Below are positions 29,712-40,750 of a stretch of DNA of 64,000 bases, one piece after another. The notes under the pieces were generated by a model. The model was not told the DNA's origin, made no database searches, and was given only the letters and a program-made list of their open reading frames with translations. This DNA comes from Paraburkholderia sp. BL9I2N2 (GTDB lineage Bacteria; Pseudomonadota; Gammaproteobacteria; Burkholderiales; Burkholderiaceae). Each line of letters begins with the position of its first letter. Position 1 is the first letter of the stretch. The translations under genes were made by a program, and so were the position numbers. The stretch lies in assembly GCF_004339745.1 (NCBI RefSeq), contig NZ_SMGP01000001.1, positions 124,001 to 188,000 on the forward strand. The letters are read 5' to 3'.

Positions 29712-30539
29712 ATGCAGGCGTATGAGGCGGAGTTGTCGGGCTTCGCAGCAATCGACTGGTCGAAGCCGTGGTTCGCGCCGTTCGCCCAACGCGGCAAGCG
29801 CTGGCAGCAAGCTGCGCTGACGAGCCATGAGGCGTTGCTCGCCGCCATGAACGCCGACGCCGGCGGGATGCGGCAGATCACCGGCCGCGGCCAGCGCCTT
29901 GCGTTCATCGCGCAGGACGATCTGCCGCCCGGCGCGGCGTACGAAGCGCATATCGCGTCGACCGGCTGCGTGCCGACACGCCACAATCTGCACGACTTCT
30001 TCAATGCATCGATGTGGTTTGCGTTTCCGCGCATCAAGGCGGCGTTGAACGGGCGGCAGTCGGCCGCCATCGATGTGTTGGGCGTCGGTCCGACCCGCGG
30101 CGGCGTGCGCGATACGCTGACCTTGTTCGACGAGAACGCGCTGCTGTTCCCTTGCGCGGATCCCGCTTTGAGCGCGGCTTTGCGTGGCTTCGACTGGCAC
30201 GCGCTGCTGGTGGCCCGGCGCGAAGCATGGGGCGCGAGTTGTGAGGTGCGCTGCTTCGGTCATGCGTTGATGGAAAAGTTGATCGCGCCGTTCAAGGCCT
30301 GCACGGGGCACGCGTGGATCGTCGATGTGCCCGCCGCGTATTTTGAGTGGGACGCTGTGAAGCGGGATGCGTGGCTGGACGAATCCGTCGCCGCCGCGCT
30401 GCTGAACACCGATGTGCTGACGAGCCGCATGTTCGCGCCTTTGCCCGTGCTGGGCATTCCGGGTTGGTGGCCGGAGAACGACTCGCCCGCGTTTTACGAC
30501 GACACTTCCGTGTTTCGCACAGGACGGCGCGCGCGTTGA
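29712..30539 (+). CDS. DUF3025 family protein
   Basis: The 275-residue protein of unknown function has recognisable DUF3025 segments: PTRHNLHDFFNASMWFAFPRI, ARREAWGASCEVRCFGHALM and LPVLGIPGWWPEN. It has no signal peptide or membrane helix, so it is probably cytosolic. It starts 12 bp after pyrC and is likely co-transcribed. No catalytic motif can be named. Confidence 0.8.
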   Translation: MQAYEAELSGFAAIDWSKPWFAPFAQRGKRWQQAALTSHEALLAAMNADAGGMRQITGRGQRLAFIAQDDLPPGAAYEAHIASTGCVPTRHNLHDFFNASMWFAFPRIKAALNGRQSAAIDVLGVGPTRGGVRDTLTLFDENALLFPCADPALSAALRGFDWHALLVARREAWGASCEVRCFGHALMEKLIAPFKACTGHAWIVDVPAAYFEWDAVKRDAWLDESVAAALLNTDVLTSRMFAPLPVLGIPGWWPENDSPAFYDDTSVFRTGRRAR

Positions 30540-30634
30540 GCGCGCTGAGGTGCGTCGCAAGATTCCTTGGCCGTTCGGCTATTTAAACGGTAGATCCGGC
30601 TTGCCGCGCCCGCAGGTGTTAAAATCCGCCCCAG

Positions 30635-31051
<417 letters not shown>

Positions 31052-31059
31052 CAACAAAA

Positions 31060-31095
31060 AATGCCGGCGTCCAGATGGACGCCGGCATTTTCTTT
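31060..31095 (+). terminator. Terminator after rnpB
   Basis: A 13-bp stem AATGCCGGCGTCC/GGACGCCGGCATT with loop AGAT, followed by TTCTTTTT. Confidence 0.94.
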
Positions 31096-31158
31096 TTGTG
31101 CGTACGGCGCGCGCCGTGGCGAACCCGGGCTCGCGCCGCAGCACGCGCAAGGCCGCGT

Positions 31159-31581
31159 TCAGCCCGCGACGATGTCGAACGAGTGCGTCAGCTCAGCCGT
31201 CTTGGCGATCATGATCGACGCCGAGCAGTATTTGTCGTGTGACAGGTTGATCGCGCGTTCCACGGTGGCCGGGTTCAGATTCTTGCCCGTCACGGTGAAG
31301 TGAAAGTGGATCTTGGTGAACACTTTCGGATCTTCGCTGGCGCGTTCGGCCTTCAGCGTCACCGAGCAATCGCTGATTTCCTGACGGCTTTTCTTCAGGA
31401 TCATCACGACGTCGTAGGCGGTGCACCCGCCCGTGCCGAGCAAAACCATTTCCATCGGACGCGGCGCGAGGTTGCGGCCGCCGCCTTCAGGCGCGCCGTC
31501 CATTGCCACCAGATGGCCGCTGCCCGTCTCGGCTGCGAACGCCATCCCGTCTTGCCCCATCCAGCTCACTTTGCATTCCAT
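31159..31581 (-). CDS. OsmC/Ohr-family protein (YhfA-like)
   Basis: The 140-residue protein has the two redox cysteines in the OsmC pattern, LLGTGGCTAYDVV and SHDKYCSAS. YhfA-type members are small thiol proteins, possibly peroxidases, of unclear physiological role. I chose ATG 31581 with a GTGGAG upstream; GTG 31593 would add four residues. It is convergent with rnpB. Confidence 0.87.
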   Translation of the reverse strand: MECKVSWMGQDGMAFAAETGSGHLVAMDGAPEGGGRNLAPRPMEMVLLGTGGCTAYDVVMILKKSRQEISDCSVTLKAERASEDPKVFTKIHFHFTVTGKNLNPATVERAINLSHDKYCSASIMIAKTAELTHSFDIVAG

Positions 31582-31913
31582 GCTGTGCTCCACCGCGCTT
31601 CGCTATATCGAGACGGCATTGTAGCCCGGTGTTTGAGTGTCCGCCCGACGCGACTTTTGCCGCAAGTTATGCGTGATGTCGGCTTGCGTGTTGCGCTGCG
31701 GCATGTTCGGGCGATTCGGGAATGCCCTGACGGATTTAGGGGTTTTACTCTAGGCGATGGCTTGGCGTGCGGCCGCTACTGCAAGCTTTACTCTTTGATT
31801 AAAAAGAAGATTTGTCATTCTCAAACTGGAAAATGCGAATGTCATATTGTGAAATCGCATTTCGCAATGCAAATGTTCTTGCGTCGCACAAGGTGGACTC
31901 ATATAATCCGTTT

Positions 31914-31973
31914 TGTCTCCTCCACCTCCTCCTTTGGTGGATTAAACCCGAACCGCTCGTTCGGGTTTTTTTT
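31914..31973 (+). ncRNA. Candidate small RNA with CU-rich anti-Shine-Dalgarno loop
   Basis: A promoter TTGCGT (31879-31884), 17-bp spacer, TATAAT (31902-31907) is followed by a short stretch and an intrinsic terminator AACCCGAA/TTCGGGTT with T8 ending near 31973. The predicted RNA of about 60 nt has a first hairpin CCACC/GGTGG with loop UCCUCCUUU, complementary to Shine-Dalgarno sequences. No open frame fits. It lies about 260 bp before rplM. The rest of the 648-bp gap 31582-32229 is AT-rich at 31790-31900 and otherwise empty except for the rplM promoter. Confidence 0.5.
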
Positions 31974-32078
31974 CGCCCGCGCTCCGTCGGCGCCCGGCGG
32001 ATTCACGTGCGAAAGACCGCCAGATCACGCTCCCGACTGCCGAATTGCCGCGAAATCTCGCGCAGCTTCCCGTACGTT

Positions 32079-32108
32079 TTGACTTGCCGTAGCAAATTCC
32101 TTTATAAT
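32079..32108 (+). promoter_or_regulatory. Sigma-70 promoter of rplM-rpsI
   Basis: TTGACT (32079-32084), 18-bp spacer, TATAAT (32103-32108). It is about 120 bp before the rplM start, leaving a leader of roughly 115 nt in which ribosomal-protein autoregulation could act. Confidence 0.8.
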
Positions 32109-32229
32109 TCAGGGCTTTTCCGCATCCGCGCCCGCGGAGGAAGAACCAGGGAGAGCCTGCACGCGCCTCGATGCGCACACTACAAGCAGGAAAAAACACA
32201 TTGGGCGCAGCAATTTTTTTGGATCGATC

Positions 32230-32658
32230 ATGAAGACGTTTTCCGCAAAAGCCCATGAGGTTACGCGTGAATGGTACGTGATTGACGCGACGGATAAGGT
32301 TCTCGGGCGTGTCGCCAGCGAAGTGGCACACCGTCTTCGCGGCAAGCACAAGCCTGAATTCACTCCGCACGTCGACACCGGTGATTTCATCATCGTTATC
32401 AACGCGGGCAAGCTGAAGGTCACGGGCAACAAGGCTACTGACAAGAAGTACTATCGCCACTCGGGCTACCCGGGCGGTATCTATGAAACGACGTTCGGCA
32501 AGATGCAAGAACGCTTCCCGGGCCGTGCGCTCGAGAAAGCGGTCAAGGGCATGCTGCCGAAGGGCCCGCTCGGCTACGCGATGATCAAGAAGCTGAAGGT
32601 CTACGCTGAAGCAACGCATCCGCATTCGGCGCAACAGCCGAAAGCGCTCGAGATCTAA
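32230..32658 (+). CDS. rplM: 50S ribosomal protein L13
   Basis: The 142-residue protein starts [21 protein letters not shown]13 motifs are [38 protein letters not shown] and [12 protein letters not shown]. It is a large-subunit protein that binds early to 23S rRNA. It forms the standard rplM-rpsI operon with an 11-bp gap. Confidence 0.98.
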   Translation: MKTFSAKAHEVTREWYVIDATDKVLGRVASEVAHRLRGKHKPEFTPHVDTGDFIIVINAGKLKVTGNKATDKKYYRHSGYPGGIYETTFGKMQERFPGRALEKAVKGMLPKGPLGYAMIKKLKVYAEATHPHSAQQPKALEI

Positions 32659-32669
32659 GGGGAGCCCAC

Positions 32670-33062
32670 ATGATCGGTAACTGGAATTACGGCACGGGCC
32701 GCCGCAAGAGCGCCGTCGCACGCGTCTTCATCAAGGCAGGCAAGGGCGATATCGTTGTGAACGGCAAGCCTATCGCCGATTACTTCTCGCGCGAAACGTC
32801 GCTGATGATCGTGCGTCAGCCGCTGGAACTCACGAACCACGGCGTCACGTTCGACATCAAAGTCAACGTGACGGGTGGCGGTGAAACGGGTCAAGCCGGT
32901 GCGGTTCGCCACGGCATCACCCGCGCGCTGATGGACTACGACGCAACGCTGAAGCCGGAACTGTCGAAGGCCGGCTTCGTTACGCGTGACGCTCGTGAAG
33001 TCGAACGTAAGAAGGTCGGCTTCCACAAGGCACGTCGCAGGAAGCAATTCTCGAAGCGTTAA
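32670..33062 (+). CDS. rpsI: 30S ribosomal protein S9
   Basis: The 130-residue protein has [14 protein letters not shown] near the start, [15 protein letters not shown], and the basic tail [12 protein letters not shown] whose C-terminal Arg reaches the ribosomal P site. GGGGAG precedes ATG 32670. Confidence 0.98.
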   Translation: MIGNWNYGTGRRKSAVARVFIKAGKGDIVVNGKPIADYFSRETSLMIVRQPLELTNHGVTFDIKVNVTGGGETGQAGAVRHGITRALMDYDATLKPELSKAGFVTRDAREVERKKVGFHKARRRKQFSKR

Positions 33063-33104
33063 TCGCTTCGGGTGCGAACCGGCTTTCGGGCCGGAGCGCT
33101 GCAA

Positions 33105-33138
33105 AAGCCGCCAACGCTTTCGCGAAGGCGGCTTTTTT
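33105..33138 (+). terminator. Terminator after rplM-rpsI
   Basis: AAGCCGCC (33105-33112) pairs with GGCGGCTT (33127-33134), followed by T-run. The loop is about 14 nt and partly self-pairing. Confidence 0.82.
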
Positions 33139-33340
33139 CATGGGTTCGCGCCTCGGTGCGGTTCAGTGTTGCCGCAACGAACTCGTCGTCAAAGCGGCGA
33201 GATATCCCGCTCAGCCGGGCTGGTGGCGGCAAAACGCGCCGTCCATCGATTTTCAGGAAGAACCCATTGATTTTGTGGGCTTCAGCACGATATCGAGATC
33301 AGCCCTACAATAGCGGTTAGAAGCTTTTTGGAGAGTTCGA

Positions 33341-33706
33341 ATGAACGCAGTCACCGATACACCCGTGACCGAGATGCCCGCCCCCTTCGTTTTTACCGAC
33401 GCAGCGGCTGACAAGGTCAAGCAACTGATCGAAGAAGAAGGCAATGCGGACCTCAAACTGCGCGTTTTCGTGCAGGGCGGCGGCTGCTCGGGCTTTCAGT
33501 ACGGTTTTACCTTCGACGAAGCCGTCAACGAAGACGACACCGTCATGAACAAAAGCGGCGTCCAGCTGCTGATCGATTCGATGAGCTACCAGTATCTGGT
33601 GGGCGCTGAGATCGATTACAAGGACGACATCAACGGCGCGCAGTTCGTCATCAAGAACCCGAATGCTACGACCACCTGTGGTTGCGGCTCGTCGTTCTCG
33701 GTGTGA
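33341..33706 (+). CDS. erpA: Iron-sulfur cluster insertion protein ErpA
   Basis: The 121-residue A-type carrier has the three conserved cysteines in [11 protein letters not shown] and [11 protein letters not shown]. It passes Fe-S clusters to apo-proteins. GGAGA precedes ATG 33341. It stands alone between two terminators. Confidence 0.95.
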
Positions 33707-33732
33707 TGGCCGGTTGAGCGAAAGCATGTGAG

Positions 33733-33758
33733 AAACGGGGCTTCGGCCCCGTTTTTTA
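33733..33758 (+). terminator. Terminator after erpA
   Basis: Stem AAACGGGGC/GCCCCGTTT around a TTCG tetraloop, followed by T-run. It is convergent with anmK and can serve both sides. Confidence 0.93.
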
Positions 33759-33787
33759 TTGCCTGCGCCTTGGATCTCCTAAGGCGA

Positions 33788-34918
33788 TCAGCGCGGATAG
33801 ATCGCCCCGAGCACGCGTTCGGCCGACGCGCCCGTCACGGCCGGCAGATTGCCCGGCAGGCGCGCCACGCAGCGCATTGCAAGCCAGGCGAACGCCAGCG
33901 GCTCGACCTGGCTCGGCGGCACGCCGAGCGCATCGGTCGTCATCACGGGAACGCCGCTGACGCCGCTCTCCTCCAGTGCCTGCTGCAGCGCCTTCAGAAT
34001 CTCCGGATTACGCGCGCCGCCGCCGCAGACATAGACCGCTCTCGCATCCGACGCGTGCCGCTCGATTTCGCGCGCGACCGTCACTGCGGTGAGCGCAACC
34101 AGCGTCGCTTGCACGTCGGCGGGGTCGAGCCCGGCGAACGGCTGTAGCTTCGCGTCGAGCCATTCCGCATTGAACAGGTCGCGGCCAGTGCTCTTCGGCG
34201 GCTGTTGGGCGAAAAAGGGCTCATCGAGCAAGGCGTTCAGCAGCGTGCGATCCACCTGGCCGCGCGCCGCGAAATGGCCGTTCTCGTCGAAGGGTTTGCT
34301 GAGATGGCGCTGCGCCCATTCGTCGAGGAGCGCGTTGGCCGGCCCGCAGTCGAAGCCGCGCACGCTGCCGGTTGCGTTCAGGATCGTGATATTGCTGATC
34401 CCGCCGAGATTGCAGACCACCCGCGTTTCGTTCTTCGCGCCGAACACCGTGCCGTGAAAAGCCGGCACGAGCGGTGCGCCCTGGCCGCCGGCCGCGACGT
34501 CGCGGCTGCGGAAATCGGCAATCACGTCGATATGCATCATTTCCGCGAGCAGCGCCGGGTTGTTGATCTGCCGCGTATAACCCTTTTCCGGCCGATGTCG
34601 CACCGTCTGCCCATGCACGCCGATCGCACGCACTTCAGCGGCGGGCACGCGGCTGCCGTGCAGCAGTTCGTGGCAGCACACCGCGTAACGCGTGGCGAGC
34701 GCGTTGGCGGCCAGCGCCTCGCGCTCGATCTCGTTGTCACCGGGCTGCTGGAGCGCGAACAACGCGTCGCGCAGGCCCGCGGCAAAGCCGACAAACGCCT
34801 CGGCCAGCACTACCGGTGGCTTCCCTTGCGCGAACTTGACGGCCACGCCATCCACGCCGTCCATGCTGGTGCCGGACATCAATCCAAAGTAGACGCCGTC
34901 TGCGGGGTCTTGCGCCAC
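33788..34918 (-). CDS. anmK: Anhydro-N-acetylmuramic acid kinase
   Basis: The 376-residue kinase recycles 1,6-anhydro-MurNAc from peptidoglycan, hydrolysing and phosphorylating it to MurNAc-6-phosphate. Motifs are [18 protein letters not shown] at the start, [26 protein letters not shown] and [14 protein letters not shown]. It is divergent from tyrS across about 200 bp. Confidence 0.95.
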   Translation of the reverse strand: MAQDPADGVYFGLMSGTSMDGVDGVAVKFAQGKPPVVLAEAFVGFAAGLRDALFALQQPGDNEIEREALAANALATRYAVCCHELLHGSRVPAAEVRAIGVHGQTVRHRPEKGYTRQINNPALLAEMMHIDVIADFRSRDVAAGGQGAPLVPAFHGTVFGAKNETRVVCNLGGISNITILNATGSVRGFDCGPANALLDEWAQRHLSKPFDENGHFAARGQVDRTLLNALLDEPFFAQQPPKSTGRDLFNAEWLDAKLQPFAGLDPADVQATLVALTAVTVAREIERHASDARAVYVCGGGARNPEILKALQQALEESGVSGVPVMTTDALGVPPSQVEPLAFAWLAMRCVARLPGNLPAVTGASAERVLGAIYPR

Positions 34919-35124
34919 GTTGCTGCTCCTCTCGATGGTTCGTTGCGATCCGTTGTAGCAGATTATCGGGTGAAGCGCGGTCGAATATAAAGCGTCGCGA
35001 CGCCGGCGGCGGGCCGCCGAACGCGGAAATCGCGCGTCGGCGGGGCGCTTGCGGCTGCGTCAGTGGGCGCGGCGGCGCGCATCTATGGGACAATCTCCTT
35101 TTTTCGCGACTTCACGTTTCCAGC

Positions 35125-36369
35125 ATGAGCACCGAGTCCACTAAGCCCAGCCCCGCCTTCCCGATCACCGACGAAGTCCGTCACGCCCTCGCGGTCACCA
35201 AACGCGGTGTCGACGAACTGCTGATCGAAGACGAATTCGCGCAAAAACTCGCGAGGAGCGCGGCGACTGGCAAGCCGCTGCGCATCAAGCTCGGGCTCGA
35301 TCCGACCGCACCGGACATCCACATCGGCCATACGGTCGTGTTGAACAAGATGCGCCAGTTGCAGGATCTCGGCCACACCGTGATCTTTTTGATCGGCGAT
35401 TTCACGTCGCTGATCGGCGATCCGTCGGGCCGTAACGCCACCCGGCCACCGCTCACGCGCGAACAGATCGAATCGAACGCGAAGACGTATTTCGAGCAGG
35501 CCGCGCTCGTGCTCGATCGCGACAAGACCGAGATCCGCTACAACAGCGAATGGTCGATGCCGCTCGGCGCCGACGGCATGATCAAGCTCGCGTCGCGCTA
35601 CACGGTGGCGCGGATTCTCGAGCGCGAAGATTTCACCAAGCGTTTTCAGGGCGGCGTGCCGATCTCGATTCACGAGTTCCTGTATCCGCTGATGCAGGGC
35701 TACGACTCCGTCGCACTGAACGCGGACCTCGAACTCGGCGGTACGGACCAGAAGTTCAACCTGCTGGTGGGCCGCGAGCTGCAGAAGCAATACGGCCAGG
35801 AACAGCAGTGCATTTTGACGATGCCGCTGCTCGAAGGGCTGGACGGCGTCGAGAAGATGTCGAAGTCGAAGAACAACTACATCGGCATCAGCGAAAAGCC
35901 GACCGACATGTTCGGCAAGCTGATGAGCATTTCCGACGTGCTGATGTGGCGTTACTTCGAATTGCTGTCGTTCCGTCCGATGGACGAAATCGCCGGCTTC
36001 AAGAAGGAAATCGAAGCGGGCCGCAATCCGCGCGATTTCAAGGTGATGCTCGGCCAGGAAATCGTCGCGCGCTTCCACTCGCAAGCCGATGCCGAGCGCG
36101 CGCTGGATGACTTCAACCATCGCGCGAAGGGCGGCGTGCCGGACGATATCCCGGCTGTGACGCTTGCGGGTGCACCGCTCGCGATCGGCCAGTTGCTCAA
36201 GCAGGCTAACCTCGTGCCGTCGACCAGCGAAGCGCTGCGCAACATCGAGCAGGGTGGCGTGAAGATCGATGGCGCGACCGTGGCCGACAAGGGCCTGAAA
36301 GTCGAAGCCGGCGAATACGTCGTGCAGGTCGGCAAGCGCCGTTTTGCGCGCGTCACGTTGACGGCGTGA
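35125..36369 (+). CDS. tyrS: Tyrosyl-tRNA synthetase
   Basis: The 414-residue class I synthetase has HIGH as PDIHIGHT and KMSKS as EKMSKSKNN, followed by a C-terminal S4 RNA-binding domain (about 340-410). HIGHT and the length place it in the TyrZ-like bacterial type. It is followed 31 bp later by dtd, an apt pairing because Dtd removes D-Tyr from tRNA-Tyr. Confidence 0.96.
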   Translation: MSTESTKPSPAFPITDEVRHALAVTKRGVDELLIEDEFAQKLARSAATGKPLRIKLGLDPTAPDIHIGHTVVLNKMRQLQDLGHTVIFLIGDFTSLIGDPSGRNATRPPLTREQIESNAKTYFEQAALVLDRDKTEIRYNSEWSMPLGADGMIKLASRYTVARILEREDFTKRFQGGVPISIHEFLYPLMQGYDSVALNADLELGGTDQKFNLLVGRELQKQYGQEQQCILTMPLLEGLDGVEKMSKSKNNYIGISEKPTDMFGKLMSISDVLMWRYFELLSFRPMDEIAGFKKEIEAGRNPRDFKVMLGQEIVARFHSQADAERALDDFNHRAKGGVPDDIPAVTLAGAPLAIGQLLKQANLVPSTSEALRNIEQGGVKIDGATVADKGLKVEAGEYVVQVGKRRFARVTLTA

Positions 36370-36400
36370 TGGGCCGCACGTCGCAACCGGAGTCACGCCG

Positions 36401-36859
36401 ATGATCGCGCTGATCCAGCGCGTGCGGCGCGCGGAAGTGCGCGTGGCGGACCGCGTGGCCGGCGCGATCGAAGCGGGCCTGCTCGCGCTCGTCTGCGCCG
36501 AACGCGGCGACACCGAGGCGGCCGCCGACCGGTTGCTTGCCAAGGTGCTCGGCTATCGCGTCTTCAGCGATGCCGCCGGCAAGATGAATTTCTCCGTGCA
36601 AAATCTCGATGGCGCCGGCCGCGCGGGCGGTTTGCTGCTCGTGTCGCAGTTCACGCTGGCCGCGGACACCAACAGCGGCCTGCGTCCGAGCTTTACGCCG
36701 GCCGCGCCGCCCGATGAAGGCAAGCGCCTCTTCGATTACTTCGTCGCGGCCGCGCGGGCGAAGCATTCGATCGTCGAGACCGGCGAGTTCGGCGCGGACA
36801 TGCAGGTGTCGCTCGTCAACGACGGGCCGGTCACGTTCTGGCTGCAAACGAACGCCTGA
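36401..36859 (+). CDS. dtd: D-aminoacyl-tRNA deacylase
   Basis: The 152-residue DTD family protein has the active-site motifs [12 protein letters not shown] and the C-terminal [10 protein letters not shown] (Gly-cis-Pro). It hydrolyses D-aminoacyl-tRNA as translational quality control. It lies directly after tyrS, likely in the same transcript. Confidence 0.96.
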   Translation: MIALIQRVRRAEVRVADRVAGAIEAGLLALVCAERGDTEAAADRLLAKVLGYRVFSDAAGKMNFSVQNLDGAGRAGGLLLVSQFTLAADTNSGLRPSFTPAAPPDEGKRLFDYFVAAARAKHSIVETGEFGADMQVSLVNDGPVTFWLQTNA

Positions 36860-36965
36860 ACCTTGGCCTTAAAAATGCGCGTCACCGCGCGCGCATCCAT
36901 CCTCCAGCCGCTTTTGCGACAATAGCGGCTCGGCATAACCGGCTAATGGCGCCCACTTTCATTCC

Positions 36966-37637
36966 ATGACGACGCAGATTCTGTTCATCCGACACGGCGA
37001 GACCGACTGGAACCGCATCAAGCGCATTCAAGGTCACATCGACATTCCGCTCGCCACGACAGGGCTGGCTCAGGCGCAGCGCCTTGCGCGCCGCATGGCC
37101 GACGAGGCGAAGCAGGGCGCACGGCTCGACGCGATCTATTCGAGCGATCTGCAACGCGCGCAGCAAACCGCCCAGCCGATCGCCGATGCGCTCGGCTTGC
37201 CGCTGCAGTTGCGCGAAGGTCTGCGCGAGCGTTCCTACGGAGCGTTCCAGGGCCACGACAGCGACGAGATCGCCCTGCGTTTCCCCGATGAATACGCGCA
37301 CTGGCAAACGCGTGACGCGGGCTTCGCGCCGCCGGAGGGCGAGTCGCAACGCACGCTCTACCATCGCGTGCTGCACGCGATCGAACCGCTGGTCGCCGCG
37401 CATCCCGGTGGACGGATTGCCTGCGTCGCGCACGGCGGCGTGCTTGATTGCGTGCGACGTTTTGCCTGTGGCTTGCCGCTCGATGCGCCGCGTGACTATC
37501 CGCTCCTGAACACGAGCGTGAACACGGTGGATTTCGACAATGGCAAGGCGACGATCGTGTCGTGGGCGGATGTTTCGCATCTCGATGCGCCGAGTGCGGA
37601 TGATAGTTTCAAGAAGGTGCCGGAGTCGGGGCGTTGA
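36966..37637 (+). CDS. Histidine phosphatase family protein (phosphoglycerate mutase-like)
   Basis: The 223-residue protein has the RHGETDWN phosphohistidine motif at residue 9, a second catalytic His in CVAHGGVLD, and ERSYGAFQGHD in between. The substrate cannot be deduced; GpmB/CobC-type phosphatases look alike. The last 15 residues are polar and non-conserved in appearance. It lies 106 bp after dtd. The next 215 bp to 37852 hold no gene that I can support. Confidence 0.9.
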   Translation: MTTQILFIRHGETDWNRIKRIQGHIDIPLATTGLAQAQRLARRMADEAKQGARLDAIYSSDLQRAQQTAQPIADALGLPLQLREGLRERSYGAFQGHDSDEIALRFPDEYAHWQTRDAGFAPPEGESQRTLYHRVLHAIEPLVAAHPGGRIACVAHGGVLDCVRRFACGLPLDAPRDYPLLNTSVNTVDFDNGKATIVSWADVSHLDAPSADDSFKKVPESGR

Positions 37638-37852
37638 TTGGCGGGCCTACAGGGCGGCACGAGTTTGCGCGTCTGACCCGGAACGGTCGCGCACATTCGC
37701 GCCGCCGGCGTTTGGCGTGACAGTTTGCGTACGAGCCCTGAGCGGTTCGCGTACCTGACGACTGACGCGGCGGTTTGCACGCATACTCGCGCGGCTCGAA
37801 TAACTGACGTTTGATTGGGCGGCTTGCGCGCGTACGAGCGCCGTCGCTCGCG

Positions 37853-38794
37853 TTACTCCGGCTCGCGTACACCTGCAGCCACACGGCGCCGCGCCCGTTT
37901 CGACACACCATTCACCAGCGCCCAACGAATGACAGGCGCCACCAACCGCACACCCGGCCTCGCCATCGCACGGCGAAGCGCCGCGTAGCGGTGAAATCCC
38001 AACATCGCCTGTGCCCAATCGGGCAGCAGATCGACACCGGCGTTGAACATCAACACGCCGGCCGGTCGCATCGAAACGCTCGGGGCGGGCGCTGTCATCA
38101 GAACCCTCACGACTTCGCGCGTGCGTTCGGTGGCCACAAGCCCGGGCTGCATCGCGAGCAGGTAAGCGTCGATCTCGGCTCGCGAGCGCGGAATGTCCGA
38201 CGCGCCGAGCATCTCGGCAATGCGCGCGGTCTCCGCGAAATACTGATCCTGCGCGGCAACGGGCAGCGACGGATTCACATAGCGCAAGTGCGCGGTCATG
38301 AAGCTCGACACTTCGGCGACATGCACCCACGTCAACAGCGCGGGTTCGCTCGCGCGATAGGGCTGGCCGTCAGGCGCGACGCCGCTGACACCGAGATGAA
38401 TGCGCTTCACACGTTCGACCAGCGCAAGCGCGTCGTGCCGGCTGCCGTACGTCGTGCCCGCGATGAAAGTCGCGGTGCGGCGCAGGCGGCCGAGAATGTC
38501 GGTGCGAAACGTCGAATGGTCCCACACGCCGGCGAGCGCCAGCGGATGCAACGCTTGCAGCAATAGCGCGCTGATGCCGCCCGTCATCATCGACGTGAAA
38601 TCGGCGTGGACTTTCCAGCACTCCGAGTCCGGCCCGAACAGGCCGGGGTCGCCCGGAGGCGACAAGTAGTCGAGCGTGGGACCGCTGCCGCTTGTCAGAT
38701 GCGTGACCCCGGCGGCCAGCTTTGAGCGAAGCCTGCGGGTGAGAAGCTGCAAGAGACTGCTGGAAGAGTTGGGTTGCCTGGTTTGGTCGGACAT
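37853..38794 (-). CDS. MpaB/DUF2236-family oxygenase-like protein
   Basis: The 313-residue protein has the family motifs DFTSMMTGGISALLLQALHP, GRLRRTATFIAGTTYG, RVKRIHLGVSG and the WVHVAEVSSFM segment, which carry conserved His and Asp around a putative haem or metal site. Its relatives include rubber oxygenase-type (Lcp) and MpaB proteins. The substrate is unknown. It is convergent with the phosphatase gene. Confidence 0.85.
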   Translation of the reverse strand: MSDQTRQPNSSSSLLQLLTRRLRSKLAAGVTHLTSGSGPTLDYLSPPGDPGLFGPDSECWKVHADFTSMMTGGISALLLQALHPLALAGVWDHSTFRTDILGRLRRTATFIAGTTYGSRHDALALVERVKRIHLGVSGVAPDGQPYRASEPALLTWVHVAEVSSFMTAHLRYVNPSLPVAAQDQYFAETARIAEMLGASDIPRSRAEIDAYLLAMQPGLVATERTREVVRVLMTAPAPSVSMRPAGVLMFNAGVDLLPDWAQAMLGFHRYAALRRAMARPGVRLVAPVIRWALVNGVSKRARRRVAAGVREPE

Positions 38795-38825
38795 CCTGAT
38801 TCGGTCTCGCGCGACGTGGTTCGAA

Positions 38826-39890
38826 TCAGGTCGCGGCCGAATCCCACAGACCGGGCAGGCCGCTCGACGAGTCGGGCGCGGCGAGGCCGAAATGCCGGTA
38901 CGTCAGCATCGTGGCGACGCGGCCGCGCGGCGTGCGTTGCAGGAAGCCTTGCTGGATCAAATAAGGCTCGAGCACGTCTTCAATCGTGTCGCGTTCTTCG
39001 CCGATCGCCGCGGCCAGATTGTCGACGCCGACCGGGCCGCCGTCGAACTTGTGCAGGATCGCCTCGAGCAGCTTGCGGTCCATCAGGTCGAAGCCGACCG
39101 CATCCACGTCGAGCATCTTGAGCGCGGCGTCGGCCACTTGCGCGGTGATGTTGCCGTCGGCCTTCACTTCGGCGAAGTCGCGCACGCGCCGCAGCAAGCG
39201 GTTCGCGATCCGCGGCGTGCCGCGCGCGCGCTTGGCGATCTCGAACGCGCCGTCTGGATGGATCTGCGCATGGAGCAGCGACGCCGAACGCGTGACGATG
39301 CGCGCCAGTTCCTCGGCGTTATAAAACTCGAGCCGCGCGACGATGCCGAAGCGGTCGCGTAACGGGTTGGTCAGCATGCCCGCGCGCGTGGTCGCGCCGA
39401 CCAGCGTGAACGGTTGCAGGTCCAGCTTCACGCTACGCGCGGCCGGACCTTCGCCGATCATGATGTCGATCTGATAATCCTCCAACGCCGGGTACAGAAT
39501 TTCTTCGACGACCGGCGAGAGCCGGTGAATTTCGTCGATGAACAGCACGTCGTTGGCTTCGAGATTGGTGAGCAGCGCGGCGAGGTCGCCGGCGCGCTCA
39601 AGCACCGGTCCGGACGTTTGCCGCAGATTGACACCCATTTCCCGCGCGATGATGTGCGCGAGCGTGGTCTTGCCGAGGCCTGGCGGCCCGAACAGCAAGA
39701 CATGGTCGAGCGATTCGGAACGGCGCTTGGCGGCCTCGATAAAGATTTCCAGCTGGCCGCGCACTTTTTCCTGCCCGACATATTCTTCGAGCTGGCGCGG
39801 ACGCAACGCGCGCTCGAACGCTTCTTCGTTCGGCGAGACGGGCGTGGCCGCGATGATGCGCTCGGCGGCGAGTTTGTCGGTTTCGATCAT
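38826..39890 (-). CDS. ruvB: Holliday junction helicase subunit RuvB
   Basis: The 354-residue AAA+ motor has Walker [12 protein letters not shown], Walker B in [12 protein letters not shown], sensor GATTRAGML, and a C-terminal winged helix with TPRGRVAT. It drives branch migration with RuvA. On the minus strand it follows ruvA by about 120 bp. The last 20 residues vary from the family and may be a lineage-specific tail. Confidence 0.97.
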   Translation of the reverse strand: MIETDKLAAERIIAATPVSPNEEAFERALRPRQLEEYVGQEKVRGQLEIFIEAAKRRSESLDHVLLFGPPGLGKTTLAHIIAREMGVNLRQTSGPVLERAGDLAALLTNLEANDVLFIDEIHRLSPVVEEILYPALEDYQIDIMIGEGPAARSVKLDLQPFTLVGATTRAGMLTNPLRDRFGIVARLEFYNAEELARIVTRSASLLHAQIHPDGAFEIAKRARGTPRIANRLLRRVRDFAEVKADGNITAQVADAALKMLDVDAVGFDLMDRKLLEAILHKFDGGPVGVDNLAAAIGEERDTIEDVLEPYLIQQGFLQRTPRGRVATMLTYRHFGLAAPDSSSGLPGLWDSAAT

Positions 39891-40008
39891 GCGTTCATTG
39901 TACCGCGAGCCGCCCGCCGCGAAACTCGGCCGAATGGCCAGGGTGCGCGGCTCGCAGCCGTGTGCGAAGCTTCAGCCATCGCATGCACGTCGAAACGAGG
40001 GGCGAGCG

Positions 40009-40590
40009 TCAGCCCTTGGACAGCGCCTTCAACGCGAGCTTGATGCCCTCGGAAACGCCGGTTCCGGCCGGCACGTTTTTGACGGCGGCCAACGCTTCTT
40101 TTTCGGAGTAACCCAATGCGAGCAGTGCGTTCAGGATGTCGGAGGCGTGGTCGGATGCCGACGCCGCGCCCGCCATCGCGCCCAGATCGGCGCCGATCTT
40201 GCCCTTCAATTCGAGGAGCAGGCGCTCCGCCGTCTTCTTGCCGATGCCCGGCACGCGCGTCAAACGCGCCGCGTCCTGCATCGTGACGGTCTGCGCGAGT
40301 TCGTGCACGCTCATGCCCGACAGCACCGCCAACGCCATGCGCGCGCCGATGCCGGAAATTTTCAGCAGTTCGCGGAAGGTCGAGCGTTCCTCGGCGGTGC
40401 CGAAGCCGTATAGCAGGTGCGCGTCTTCACGCACGATCATCTGCGTGAGCAACACGACGCGTTCGCCGGTGGAGGGCAGGTTGTAGAACGTGCTCATCGG
40501 CACATCGACTTCGTAACCGACGCCGTTGCAGTCGACGAGCAGATGCGGCGGGTTTTTTTCCAGCAGAACGCCGGCAATGCGACCGATCAT
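40009..40590 (-). CDS. ruvA: Holliday junction DNA-binding subunit RuvA
   Basis: The 193-residue protein has an N-terminal OB domain ([20 protein letters not shown]), helix-hairpin-helix motifs around [17 protein letters not shown] and [15 protein letters not shown], and the flexible C-terminal domain that contacts RuvB. It lies upstream of ruvB. Confidence 0.97.
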   Translation of the reverse strand: MIGRIAGVLLEKNPPHLLVDCNGVGYEVDVPMSTFYNLPSTGERVVLLTQMIVREDAHLLYGFGTAEERSTFRELLKISGIGARMALAVLSGMSVHELAQTVTMQDAARLTRVPGIGKKTAERLLLELKGKIGADLGAMAGAASASDHASDILNALLALGYSEKEALAAVKNVPAGTGVSEGIKLALKALSKG

Positions 40591-40750
40591 GGCGAATTCA
40601 ATCCTGAGAGAAAGGGCGAGTGTAGCGCAGCAAATGAGTGACGAGTGGCCCGCGAGTTACGCGTAATCGCGGTTGACCCGCGCGAGGCCGCCCCATAGAC
40701 TGAGATCCCTTTTGGCGGGTTCTCATCCCACTCACCCAGAAGGAGCTTTC

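Noticed and set aside
28722..30560. Minus-strand open frame of 612 codons opposite pyrC and the DUF3025 gene
   Set aside because: It mirrors two convincing genes and has typical shadow composition.
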